Source: Chrysogorgia sp. JL179-B06
Taxonomy: Eukaryota > Cnidaria > Anthozoa > Scleralcyonacea > Chrysogorgiidae
Reading direction: 5' to 3'
DNA: 64,000 nt
Assembly: GCA_035772405.1 (NCBI GenBank)
Contig: JAYKKM010000147.1
Coordinates: 3,926,501-3,990,500 of the forward strand
Each line of letters starts with the position of its first letter. Positions within the stretch are counted from its first letter, which is position 1. The translations under genes and the position numbers were made by a program. This document shows, piece after piece, positions 26,222-34,858 of this stretch. Below the pieces are notes generated by a model that was not told where the DNA came from, searched no databases, and saw only the letters and a list, made by a program, of their open reading frames with translations.

Positions 26222-27619
26222 CTACTTCAAGGTGTATTTGGTTACTAAATAGCCAGACACCGCTGAGAACCCTAAGATTATCGCTAGCGTTGTCGTGGTG
26301 TCTGACTTACTTGTGGCGGTCTGTGCTATTTGATTGGTGGTGACCACTGTTTTCTTCGCGACAGGTCCTAGCTTTGAAGGTGGTGCGACTAGAGTTTCCA
26401 AGTGGAGCCCTGCCGCTTGATGGACTTTTTTACGCTTCACTTTTGACGCTTGGTGGTAGTTCAACCCGTCATTATACCCAAATGTCATCCCAGTTTCAGA
26501 CGAAGTTCTGAGCACGTTATTGTAACCGACAATGGGGTCCTTTAACAAGACCATGCTTCTGGGGATCAGCCAAGTGTTGGGTGTCACAGCTGTGTCTAGC
26601 TTAACTTTGATCTCACTAATCGCTTTGTTCATAAGGTTGATCCAAACACTTGGTGAATACTGAACCACACCGTCTTCAATGATGTCTCTAAAGATTTGTT
26701 GTGTTTCTCGAGCACTAGCTCTAGTTCCCACGATGCTTTGCTTTGACCTCGCTTGGGCTCCAAGAATGGCACGCATGTAAACTTCAATCGATTGGTTTAG
26801 TAGTTCTTGTCCTAATGGTGTGAACCCGTCAGAGTGTCTTGGGCAATACCGACGATAATCACCTTGGATATCCTTGATGTATCTATTGTCAACATCAGTC
26901 AATGGTAGGTGACCTTTCAAAAGTCGCCAGTCAGGGAGGTACAGTCTTAAGATGTTGTTAATGTCAACTTGACTCTTACTTAAACGAAACATCACACGAC
27001 GAATGGTGAAGTACACATGAAACCTCATGAGACCCACGACTTGCTTCGGAACGTCGACGTGATAACTCAAGTTCTGTAGAGACACCCCTGAACGGTACGT
27101 GGCGATGTACATACCTGCGATCGCTTGATAGTAGCTCTCCGTTAGAGTCCAAACTGTGTTAACGTTACCACCAATTGCCTTGTCGTTGTGACGTCTTTTG
27201 GTGTCAATGAATATTTTCGGTAGATTTGATTTGAAGGAATTATTGTCGTCAACAAAGACGTCAAAATTGTGGGTTGGGTAATTTAGGACATATGGTGGAA
27301 ACGTCTCGACTTCTCTGTAGCTCTTGTGGGTCTCTGTCAGTAGTAACTTTGGGACACGCCCATCGCTCGACCATATTCTTGGGAATCTTGGTGTATTGCT
27401 AAGGAATTTTGTGAAGCCCTTGTTCTTCGTGAACTTTGGTGACTTTATGTTTATCATGTCAGAGTACTTTGGACCTGACTTGAAGTAAATGTCAACGGTC
27501 TTGACTGTTTTATTGTCGTCTGCGAGGTTGTACCCAAACTCAAACTCGTTTAATTGCGCGTTTGGGAACTCACTAAGAAAAATTAGTTCGCCTTGTCTTC
27601 TTTTCGTCAACACTCGCAT
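26222..27619 (-). CDS. 465-aa structural-type protein with C-terminal membrane anchor
   Basis: It starts at the ATG at 27619 (MRVLTK). An in-frame GTG upstream is not a usable eukaryotic start. Mixed alpha/beta sequence rich in aromatic residues, with no enzymatic motif. A Thr-rich linker (about 425-440) leads to a transmembrane helix (about 441-461, LAIILGFSAVSGYLV) and a short basic tail. It is probably a virion protein, as it sits upstream of the fibre gene. No named family recognised. Confidence 0.7.
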   Translation of the reverse strand: MRVLTKRRQGELIFLSEFPNAQLNEFEFGYNLADDNKTVKTVDIYFKSGPKYSDMINIKSPKFTKNKGFTKFLSNTPRFPRIWSSDGRVPKLLLTETHKSYREVETFPPYVLNYPTHNFDVFVDDNNSFKSNLPKIFIDTKRRHNDKAIGGNVNTVWTLTESYYQAIAGMYIATYRSGVSLQNLSYHVDVPKQVVGLMRFHVYFTIRRVMFRLSKSQVDINNILRLYLPDWRLLKGHLPLTDVDNRYIKDIQGDYRRYCPRHSDGFTPLGQELLNQSIEVYMRAILGAQARSKQSIVGTRASARETQQIFRDIIEDGVVQYSPSVWINLMNKAISEIKVKLDTAVTPNTWLIPRSMVLLKDPIVGYNNVLRTSSETGMTFGYNDGLNYHQASKVKRKKVHQAAGLHLETLVAPPSKLGPVAKKTVVTTNQIAQTATSKSDTTTTLAIILGFSAVSGYLVTKYTLK

Positions 27620-27634
27620 ATAACACACACCACA

Positions 27635-27790
27635 TTATATGGTCGGGATTGTGGTATTAATTAGAGACCCAACGGAAACTGTGGATCTACCAGAGGCACT
27701 TTTGACGTTTGGCTCAGATGTAGCCTTCGACGTGTTCACCATCGCACGTTTGTAGTGCTTTCCATAGTACTCATGAAGGACTTTCTGCAT
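27635..27790 (-). CDS. Small ORF, 51 aa
   Basis: ATG at 27790, stop 15 bp before the start of the 465-aa gene. The N-terminal 15 residues are basic/aromatic (HEYYGKHYKR), the rest Ser/Thr-rich. It is the first ORF of this minus block and is identical in copy 2. Its position and spacing match the dense packing of true genes, but nothing recognisable supports it otherwise. Confidence 0.4.
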   Translation of the reverse strand: MQKVLHEYYGKHYKRAMVNTSKATSEPNVKSASGRSTVSVGSLINTTIPTI

Positions 27791-27817
27791 ATATAATATA
27801 CCATATGTTATACATAA
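27780..27817. promoter_or_regulatory. Short divergent promoter region with TATA-like palindrome
   Basis: Only 14 bp separate the 51-aa minus ORF from the penton gene. The core is 'gcatatataatataccatatg', which is nearly palindromic and TATA-like on both strands. If it works as a TATA box for the plus block, transcription would begin after 27805, which favours the second ATG (27817) of the penton gene. Confidence 0.4.
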
Positions 27818-28515
27818 TGCGAAAGTTGACGGTATTCATTGAAGGTGTAGAAAAAGTTGTGTCCTTTGACAACGCGATGATGATCACGCACGATAACCCA
27901 TGCATTATGGTCAAGACAGCCACTGTGTTTTGGGACTACCATAACACAACAAATGACTCCTATATTCGGACCTTAGTGACTATTAAACCAGGGTCACAAA
28001 CTTATAGAACTACTATGGTGGGTGAGGGGCACTTTAGCTTCGACACGCTAGTCAAAACCTTGAAGCTAGATCTTAGCGAGCATGGGGTGAATCTCGAGAT
28101 AGAGAAACTGTCACCCACAGGCAAATGCAGGGCCCGGGCTGATAGTGTAGTTTTCTTTTACACCCTCGGGCCTCTACTTGGTTTCGCGGGAGATGCGTCG
28201 ATCGATGGTGACTCACAGTGGGAGATCAGCCCAAACGAGGTCGACATGTATAGAGGTCTGAAGTACATAGAGATCTCATGTGATATTGTTGACTCTGAGA
28301 GCAATGTAGGTATTGATGGGAAGCGTAGTAATGTGATCACGACGTTACCAATACCCACTGAACAGTCTTTGAAAGGGTCAGTGCAGCGTCATGTGGACAT
28401 TGAGTCTAAGGTGGGTATTAAAAAAGGTGTTTACTCAAGTATGACGTTTCGCGTCAAACCAAATAACGATAGTCTCAAAATTGGCGCGGTGCTATTGGAA
28501 CTGTATATTGTGTGA
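27805..28515 (+). CDS. Minor capsid (penton-like) protein, single jelly roll
   Basis: 236 aa from the first ATG, or 232 aa from MRKLTV at 27817. All-beta composition, with FFYTLGPLLGFAGD (about 116-129), the leucine/GF phrase typical of Polinton penton proteins, then KYIEISCDIVD and a C-terminal VKPNNDSLKIGAVLLELYIV strand pair. It would occupy the vertices of an icosahedral particle. First gene of the plus-strand morphogenesis block, 5 bp before integrase. The family assignment rests on pattern and gene order. Confidence 0.75.
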   Translation: MLYIMRKLTVFIEGVEKVVSFDNAMMITHDNPCIMVKTATVFWDYHNTTNDSYIRTLVTIKPGSQTYRTTMVGEGHFSFDTLVKTLKLDLSEHGVNLEIEKLSPTGKCRARADSVVFFYTLGPLLGFAGDASIDGDSQWEISPNEVDMYRGLKYIEISCDIVDSESNVGIDGKRSNVITTLPIPTEQSLKGSVQRHVDIESKVGIKKGVYSSMTFRVKPNNDSLKIGAVLLELYIV

Positions 28516-28520
28516 ATTAT

Positions 28521-29627
28521 ATGGAGCTCGGTGTGGAGACAGAACAAGGGTTGCGAGACATTTATTATAATCCTAAGACAGGGTACAGTGGTGTAGAGAA
28601 ATTGTATCAAAGTGCATTGGGAGACGGGTTGAAAGTGACTAGAAAAACAGTGAAAGAATGGTTGACAGCGCAGGACACTTACACTAGGTACAAACCCATT
28701 GTGAGAAGGCATAAATTCCGTGCGACTTTTGTTGGATTTCTTGGTGAAGAGCTCCAAATGGACTTAGTGGACATGAGTAAGTATTCAAAACAGAACAAAG
28801 GGTACTATTGGATACTAACAGGCATTGAAATATTGAGTAGATACGCTTTTGGCATTGCGGTTTATAGAAAAGACACTAAGAACATGACTAAGGCTGTTGG
28901 AAAATTGTTGGGTGACTTCAAAGATCGGTTTGGAACCACGCCTAAGTTAGCGCAATTTGATGATGGGCTTGAGTTCTACAACGTTGGTGTGAAAAATTTG
29001 TTGAAAAAACATGGTGTTGAATATTTCAGCACTAAGACCGACAAAAAGGCTGCTGTTGTTGAGCGTTTTAATAGAAGTCTCAAGAGTATTATGTGGAAGT
29101 ACTTTTATACCCGTGGGACATACAAATGGATTGATGCTTTGGATAAATTTGTGGACAATTACAATAGCAATGTGAACCGCAGTATTATGATGAAGCCAAA
29201 GGATGTCGATAAGTCAAATGAAGCCGAAGTGTGGACCACTTTGTTTGGTCACCAATTTGCAGACAATCCATTGCCAAAGTTTAGAGTTGGTCAATCAGTG
29301 AGAATTAGTAAGTACAAGAGTGTGTTCACAAAGGGTTATGAAGCCAACTTCACTGAAGAGCTGTTTAAAGTGGTAAAGGTTATTCGTGGTGATCCAAACG
29401 TGTACGAAATTGAGGATCACACCGGTGAACAGATTATTGGTAAATTTTATGAACAGGAATTATCGCTGGTCAATAAGAAACATGGTGGTGACGATGTGTA
29501 CAGAGTTGAAAAGGTGTTGAAAAGAAAGAAAGTCAGAGGGAAGAAGATGGCGTTGGTCAAATGGTTGGGTTATGAAAGCAAACATAATTCATGGATACCA
29601 GAAAGCGACATTCAAAACGTGAGCTAA
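28521..29627 (+). CDS. int: Retroviral-type DDE integrase with C-terminal chromodomain
   Basis: 368 aa from the ATG at 28521; a GTG nine bases upstream overlaps the penton stop and is not used. The N-terminal part is as in other Polinton integrases (YYNPKTGYSGVEKLY). The rve core has catalytic D81 (LQMDLVDM), D147 (QFDDGLEF) and E181 (VVERFNRSLK). An SH3-like region follows (FRVGQSVRISKYKSVFTKGY) and then a chromodomain at about 327-365 (YRVEKVLKRK...ALVKWLGY...SWIPESDI). It inserts the element, making 6-bp duplications as seen at both outer and inner insertion sites. The chromodomain may guide it to modified chromatin. Confidence 0.97.
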   Translation: MELGVETEQGLRDIYYNPKTGYSGVEKLYQSALGDGLKVTRKTVKEWLTAQDTYTRYKPIVRRHKFRATFVGFLGEELQMDLVDMSKYSKQNKGYYWILTGIEILSRYAFGIAVYRKDTKNMTKAVGKLLGDFKDRFGTTPKLAQFDDGLEFYNVGVKNLLKKHGVEYFSTKTDKKAAVVERFNRSLKSIMWKYFYTRGTYKWIDALDKFVDNYNSNVNRSIMMKPKDVDKSNEAEVWTTLFGHQFADNPLPKFRVGQSVRISKYKSVFTKGYEANFTEELFKVVKVIRGDPNVYEIEDHTGEQIIGKFYEQELSLVNKKHGGDDVYRVEKVLKRKKVRGKKMALVKWLGYESKHNSWIPESDIQNVS

Positions 29628-29633
29628 TGTAAT

Positions 29634-31010
29634 ATGGCTGAAGGTGGGGAAGGTTTTGACGAGATTGAGATGGAGGACTTCGATAGACTTGATAGGTACA
29701 CCGATGATCAAATAAATGACGAACTCGAAAAGCTCACTCAAGATTATAATTTAATTGACAAAAAGTACGTTGGTGACAGCATGCCAGACATCGAGCGTGT
29801 CAAGTATGATAAATTGTATGAGAGAGTGAATAAATTGCAGGACGAACAGGATAAAAGAGGGGTTAAAGAAAAAGAGACGCCGTTTGTTGATGACGGTAAG
29901 ACGGTGACTATAAAAGTCCCCGCAGCACCAACAGAAGGCTCCAAAATAGGTTTAGACGACATACCAAACACGGAGAGACTTGGACCAACCATAAACTCAG
30001 CAATAACGAGGGACAAAAAAGACTTCTTCAAAAACGCTCTAAGATTAGACATTAGAAAGTCAGATGGACCGAACTCAAAGGAACTCGTCGATGGGTCAAC
30101 CATAACTTTCGATAAGAGGGATAAGCAAAGCGGTATTGTGTTTAGAGATGTAAAAGTTGTCATCTCAAGGAACCAAGGTAAGACGTTTCAGTATAGTAAC
30201 GCAAAAGAAGCTGCTAAAGTCGTTAAAGAGTTCAAACAACTCATCAAGCGAGCTGGAAAGGAACACAAAAACACGTCAAGTGGCGTGGTTGACGCACAGT
30301 TGAGGTCTGAGGATATAACGCCAACAGAATATTTAACAGACGCTATAGTCTCTACCGCTAGTGATAGGGTTGAAGACGAAGTAGAGTCACGAGAGAGTGA
30401 GCTAAACGCGACGGTTGCTACTGAAGAGGAGATAAGAGAGCTCGCAGGTGTATTGAGTCCAAAGGGTCCAAACGATATGAAGATACAAGCTCTAGAAATC
30501 ATGGTTGATAGATACCGCTTGAAAGCTCTAAACGAGACTAACCTAGTGAAAGAACGATGGTATAAAAACATTAGTGAGACAGCCGAGTTGAAAGCGGATA
30601 GCGTACGACTTCAGGAGGGTCTCAAACCAGAACATGAAGAAGCTAATAAAATTATTGTTGATGAGGTTAGAAACAATGATTTGTCTAGGTTAGAGAGATT
30701 CAAGAAATGGGCTAGAGAAAATATGGTTGGGTTGAGCGCTTTAGCGATTACGATAGCTGGAATTGTGACAACTATTATTATCGCTGGGAGGTCCGCTGTT
30801 ATGAAAGGCGCTAAAGCCACAAAGTCGTTCGCACAGGCTGTTAAGAATGCAATCATGAAGATGGGTCCATGGGCTGTTGGATTGGCTAATTTAGTTTACA
30901 ACGCGTTGACGTTGGGTGCAAAGGGTCTCGCATGGTTGGCTCAAAATCTGTGGGTACTTGCGGTGGTACTTGCGTGGTTTGCTTATGATTATTACAAGCT
31001 AAAACGGTAG
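29634..31010 (+). CDS. 458-aa protein with acidic coiled N terminus and hydrophobic C terminus
   Basis: The N-terminal 100 residues are acidic and predicted coiled coil. The middle (about 130-330) is charged and helical. The C-terminus has hydrophobic segments at about 363-390 (VGLSALAITIAGIVTTIII) and 410-452 (MGPWAVGLANLVYNAL...LWVLAVVLAWFAYDYY), ending in basic residues. This hydrophobic tail pattern recurs in Polinton proteins of invertebrates. It is probably a minor virion protein with membrane activity. It lies between integrase and MCP with 6- and 23-bp gaps. No enzymatic motif. Confidence 0.75.
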   Translation: MAEGGEGFDEIEMEDFDRLDRYTDDQINDELEKLTQDYNLIDKKYVGDSMPDIERVKYDKLYERVNKLQDEQDKRGVKEKETPFVDDGKTVTIKVPAAPTEGSKIGLDDIPNTERLGPTINSAITRDKKDFFKNALRLDIRKSDGPNSKELVDGSTITFDKRDKQSGIVFRDVKVVISRNQGKTFQYSNAKEAAKVVKEFKQLIKRAGKEHKNTSSGVVDAQLRSEDITPTEYLTDAIVSTASDRVEDEVESRESELNATVATEEEIRELAGVLSPKGPNDMKIQALEIMVDRYRLKALNETNLVKERWYKNISETAELKADSVRLQEGLKPEHEEANKIIVDEVRNNDLSRLERFKKWARENMVGLSALAITIAGIVTTIIIAGRSAVMKGAKATKSFAQAVKNAIMKMGPWAVGLANLVYNALTLGAKGLAWLAQNLWVLAVVLAWFAYDYYKLKR

Positions 31011-31033
31011 CGATAAAACATATGTAAAGGTAT

Positions 31034-32272
31034 ATGAACGTCACGTCGGCAGAGTTGAGTCCCGGTTTTAGACGAGCGACCATGGGTGTCATAAAAGGGG
31101 TGAGAACACAGCATGTGATCACGTTGAACCCTAATAAAGTCAGTCCTGGTGAGGAACTTTACATTGATATACCGAAGCTCAAGGTTAGCAGCTGTTTGGT
31201 GCCTGGATCGTTGGGTCTAGTGTTCGACTTTAAGAACGCAAACGCCAAAAGCTGGTTCTTGAATAACGTTAGCAAGTTGTTGGTTGAGAAACTTGTTGTG
31301 AGACTAGCTGGGGAGACTGTGTACGACAACAATGGGGAAAATTACACTGGTGTTTATCGCGACCTTTGGGAAAGTGCTACTGCGCGAGACCAAATGATTG
31401 ACTATGGTATTGGTGGTGAGAACTTGAGAAAGCTAATTTCTAAGGATGACAGTGGTGCGACGAGTGGGAATGTCACTAAAGTTAACGACGCGTTGATGTT
31501 TGGTGTGATTGGAACGAAACAGCGGATTAAGCTTGGCAAGATCATGAATGACCATGGGTTGTACGCTCCTTTTAGCATGAACAACAACTTGCAGTATGTG
31601 ATCACACTTCCGAAGGCCACAGACATTATGGTGGCGCAATCCGGTAGCGCTGTGGGCGGATACACTCTGGAGAACCTCGAGCTTGAGTACGAAACGATCG
31701 ATAACCAGGAGCTCGCTGATGAAATAGCGTCGGGCTATGCAAGTGGTCGTAGTTTGTCATATGAGCACGTCACGTTGATGAAAACCACCGAATGGGACAA
31801 AGGCACGACCATTGTGAATGAAAACATTAATCTTCCAAGAAAAAGCATGAAGGCGATTGTGTTACTATTCACGAATAAGGTGCGAACAGACAGTGAGGAG
31901 TTTCTTTACCCAAATATTGAGAATATTAGAGTCACAATCGAAGGTGTGCCAAATAGTGTGTACTCACAGGGTATTCCAAAGTCGAAGTTCTACGCAGAAG
32001 CGAAGCGATTGTTTGGGTTGGGCGAAGAGCACGCTCAGTTCATGACCATACAGAAATTCTACAAAGATGGCTTTGCGTTAGTCATCGACTTGAGGAGCGT
32101 TCAAGATAATCGCAATGTCGCCACTGGCAAGAACATTGTAAACACACAATCTGGCGTGCTTCTTGAAATCACTAAAAAAGCGACGACCGCAAATGTCATG
32201 TGTAGGGTGTTTGTGATAAGTGATGGGTTGGTCAACTTCATGAACAATGGGTTGCAGTCAATCCAGTATTAA
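31034..32272 (+). CDS. Major capsid protein, double jelly roll
   Basis: 412 aa, all-beta. N-terminal RTQHVITLNPNKVSPGEELYIDIPKL and the phrase YTLENLELEYETID (about 212-225) are characteristic of Polinton/adintovirus-type major capsid proteins. A second beta-rich half follows (about 245-405). It builds the hexameric capsomers of an icosahedral particle. Its place between the 458-aa protein and the packaging ATPase agrees with the usual morphogenesis cluster. Confidence 0.88.
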   Translation: MNVTSAELSPGFRRATMGVIKGVRTQHVITLNPNKVSPGEELYIDIPKLKVSSCLVPGSLGLVFDFKNANAKSWFLNNVSKLLVEKLVVRLAGETVYDNNGENYTGVYRDLWESATARDQMIDYGIGGENLRKLISKDDSGATSGNVTKVNDALMFGVIGTKQRIKLGKIMNDHGLYAPFSMNNNLQYVITLPKATDIMVAQSGSAVGGYTLENLELEYETIDNQELADEIASGYASGRSLSYEHVTLMKTTEWDKGTTIVNENINLPRKSMKAIVLLFTNKVRTDSEEFLYPNIENIRVTIEGVPNSVYSQGIPKSKFYAEAKRLFGLGEEHAQFMTIQKFYKDGFALVIDLRSVQDNRNVATGKNIVNTQSGVLLEITKKATTANVMCRVFVISDGLVNFMNNGLQSIQY

Positions 32273-32287
32273 ATCAAACGTGAGTTA

Positions 32288-32887
32288 ATGGAGACTCCGT
32301 TTAATATGCTAATTGTTGGTATGACAGCTTGTGGTAAGACGCATTATTTGTTGGAAACATTGGAATCTGAGTACTTTAGTAAATTTGACTACATTGTGTT
32401 GATTTGTCCTACTTTTGAGTGGAATAAAGCATATCAAGATTGGAGATACATACGCGACCCCGACGTGTTAGCGATAGACTGCGCGCAGGATAATGTCGAC
32501 GCTGTTCTCAAGTGTGTAACAAATGTTTTTAAAGGCACTAACACTCTGATTGTGTTGGACGACTGTGCGAGTTCTCAAGATGTTAAGAATAGGACTAGTC
32601 AATTGGTCAACTTGGCTTTTAGTGCGCGACATTTTATGTTGAGCGTTATTGTCATCACACAACAACTGACGTCTATCGCAAAACCGTATAGAGAAAACAT
32701 TAGTAAGCTCGTTTGCTTTTACTGTCCGAGTAAGAGTGATATGAAGGTTGTTATTGACGATTACCTTGGAGACATTAGCAGAGAAAAATCGTCGGCGATT
32801 GTGACTGCATTAAAAAATAATAAGTACGCTAGACTAGAAATCTCACTGCGCTATCCATACAGTCACGAAGTTGTTATTCCGCAATAA
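32288..32887 (+). CDS. A32/FtsK-HerA-like genome packaging ATPase
   Basis: 199 aa. Walker A GMTACGKT (11-18), Walker B LIVLDD (87-92), and a sensor-like ITQQ (123-126). It drives translocation of the linear DNA into the capsid. Start 15 bp after MCP stop, with the next gene 3 bp downstream. Confidence 0.95.
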   Translation: METPFNMLIVGMTACGKTHYLLETLESEYFSKFDYIVLICPTFEWNKAYQDWRYIRDPDVLAIDCAQDNVDAVLKCVTNVFKGTNTLIVLDDCASSQDVKNRTSQLVNLAFSARHFMLSVIVITQQLTSIAKPYRENISKLVCFYCPSKSDMKVVIDDYLGDISREKSSAIVTALKNNKYARLEISLRYPYSHEVVIPQ

Positions 32888-32890
32888 AAT

Positions 32891-33406
32891 ATGGGTATAA
32901 GTAATAGCGTGATGGTAAAACGCAAAAGTGAAGAAAATCCTACGATTGAGGAGTTAGTTGAGGAGACTGACGACGCCTCAACTGTGGAAGACAACGTTGA
33001 CGTTAGGAGATCCGAACTTATTAGACTGTCTGGTGACGGTGTGGTGAGTCAGTCCGAAGCGTACATTAAAAAAGCGTCCGCAAAAGTTATTGATAAGATA
33101 TGGCGCCAATACGAGTTGAAGAGAATGGAGATCGCAAACGCTTTTCTCACCGACTTGTTAATCAGCAAATTCGCTAGCTTACTGGATGGGTTGAACGCTA
33201 TTGAAAATCCTGACGAACTAAATGACGAGTTGCAGAAAGACCCGCTATTAAAGAAAGACGTTGAGAGCATTGTCGCGATTGTGACGCCGTACGTGCCTTT
33301 CTTGGGCTTGTTGTCGGGAGGAATCACAACGTCAAAATATGTGTACGACCACCATTTCAGAAGTGAGGTGACAAACACTGAAAGTAGTAGTGAACAAACG
33401 GACTAA
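32891..33406 (+). CDS. 171-aa protein of unknown function, myristoylation-type N terminus
   Basis: It begins MGISNS (Gly2, Ser6: N-myristoylation consensus). An acidic disordered segment (15-50) precedes a helical domain (about 65-150, IANAFLTDLLISKFASLLDGL), a hydrophobic stretch IVTPYVPFLGLLSGG (about 130-145) and an acidic Ser/Thr tail. A similar protein often follows the ATPase in Polintons of invertebrates, function unknown. Its 3' half lies inside the right TIR and an inverted copy of that half is found in the left TIR. Confidence 0.75.
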   Translation: MGISNSVMVKRKSEENPTIEELVEETDDASTVEDNVDVRRSELIRLSGDGVVSQSEAYIKKASAKVIDKIWRQYELKRMEIANAFLTDLLISKFASLLDGLNAIENPDELNDELQKDPLLKKDVESIVAIVTPYVPFLGLLSGGITTSKYVYDHHFRSEVTNTESSSEQTD

Positions 33407-33509
33407 TCTATTATTAACAGGTGGCAATAACCTAATTTGCATAACAGGTGGCAATTTTATCACGCGTGAGACACTTTTACGATACATAAATTCGTAAAAA
33501 TGTGATTTG

Positions 33510-33697
33510 ACAAATTTGTGAAAATATTGAAACGACACTCTCTATTTTTTAAAATGTGATTTGACAAATTTGTGAAAATGTGATTTAACAAATTTGTGAA
33601 AATGTTGAAACGGTGCTTTATATTTTTAAAATATGGTTTGACAAATTTGTGAAAATGTTGAGACGACTATTTTTTAAATGCGATTCGACAAATTTGT
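33510..33697. repeat. ACAAATTTGT iteron array in right TIR, copy 1
   Basis: Mirror image of 16675-16862, with five palindromes in the same spacing, just after the stop codon of the 171-aa gene. Confidence 0.7.
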
Positions 33698-33961
33698 GAA
33701 AATGTTGAAACGCACCTAAAAAATGGCTAAAGTAGCGTAAAGTTTAGCGAAAGTTGTGATTTTTTTAATATTTGGCATCAATTGAGTAGAAAAACGTGGG
33801 AGGGGTGTTTAGATTGACTAACGATCATCATAATAGCATAGAGACTGACGCTGTGAGCTCACCAACGTCGATTATAAAACGTGAGTACCAAAACATTGTC
33901 GAGTTGTGGCTCGACACAAATTTGGTGATGTTTTGGCGTTTATATTCACGTTTGACGTTGC

Positions 33962-33967
33962 TGGGCC
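33962..33967. repeat. Target site duplication TGGGCC, left (inner Polinton)
   Basis: tgggcc stands directly before AGTAGT of copy 2 and again at 51581-51586 directly after its ACTACT end. In an uninterrupted copy 1 terminus the word occurs once. The inner copy is therefore an independent integration event. Confidence 0.95.
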
Positions 33968-34808
33968 AGTAGTATAGTAAGTGGGGCTGCGGGCCCAGCA
34001 ACGTCAAACGTGAATATAAACGCCAAAACATCACCAAATTTGTGTCGAGCCACAACTCGACAATGTTTTGGTACTCACGTTTTATAATCGACGTTGGTGA
34101 GCTCACAGCGTCAGTCTCTATGCTATTATGATGATCGTTAGTCAATCTAAACACCCCTCCCACGTTTTCTACTCAATTGATGCCAAATATTAAAAAAATC
34201 ACAACTTTCGCTAAACTTTACGCTACTTTAGCCATTTTTTAGGTGCGTTTCAACATTTTCACAAATTTGTCGAATCGCATTTAAAAAATAGTCGTCTCAA
34301 CATTTTCACAAATTTGTCAAACCATATTTTAAAAATATAAAGCACCGTTTCAACATTTTCACAAATTTGTTAAATCACATTTTCACAAATTTGTCAAATC
34401 ACATTTTAAAAAATAGAGAGTGTCGTTTCAATATTTTCACAAATTTGTCAAATCACATTTTTACGAATTTATGTATCGTAAAAGTGTCTCACGCGTGATA
34501 AAATTGCCACCTGTTATGCAAATTAGGTTATTGCCACCTGTTAATAATAGATTAGTCCGTTTGTTCACTACTACTTTCAGTGTTTGTCACCTCTTTTCTA
34601 AAATGGTGGTCGTACACATATTTTGACGTTGTGATTCCTCCCGACAACAAGCCCAAGAAAGGCACGTACGGCGTCACAATCGCGACAATGCTCTCGACGG
34701 ATCTTTTTGCAACTCGTCATTTAGTTCGTCAGGATTTTCAATAGCGTTCAACCCATCCAGTAAGCTAGCGAATTTGCTGATTAACAAGTCGGTGAGAAAA
34801 GCGTTTGC
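33968..34808. repeat. Left terminal inverted repeat, copy 2
   Basis: Equivalent to 16382-17222. It has the iteron array at 34261-34448 and the inverted 171-aa gene fragment (about 34552-34808, minus) with the same about 16-bp deletion. Together with the right TIR of copy 1 directly before it, it forms a palindrome with arms of over 800 bp. Confidence 0.92.
34552..34808 (-). pseudogene. Inverted 3' fragment of the 171-aa gene in left TIR, copy 2
   Basis: Same as 16966-17222, with a few extra substitutions ('ctcttttctaaaatgg' where the other three TIR copies have 'ctcacttctgaaatgg'). Confidence 0.8.
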
Positions 34809-34858
34809 AATTTCGCACGCGTGGAGAGAGTGACCTTATGGGAATCACGTCGCAGTGT

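Larger units (their letters stand above)
33134..33967. repeat. Right terminal inverted repeat, copy 1 (interrupted 24 bp before its end)
   Basis: Inverted with respect to 16382-17222. It includes the last two thirds of the 171-aa gene, the octamer motif (33435-33442) and the iteron array (33510-33697). The final 24 bp are displaced to 51587-51610 by the insertion of copy 2. Confidence 0.92.

Noticed and set aside
27620..27628. Upstream GTG as start of the 465-aa protein
   Set aside because: Same reasoning; the ATG at 27619 is used.
28512..28520. Upstream GTG as start of the integrase
   Set aside because: The element is in a eukaryotic genome; the GTG overlaps the penton stop codon, while an ATG follows at 28521 and gives the family's normal N terminus.
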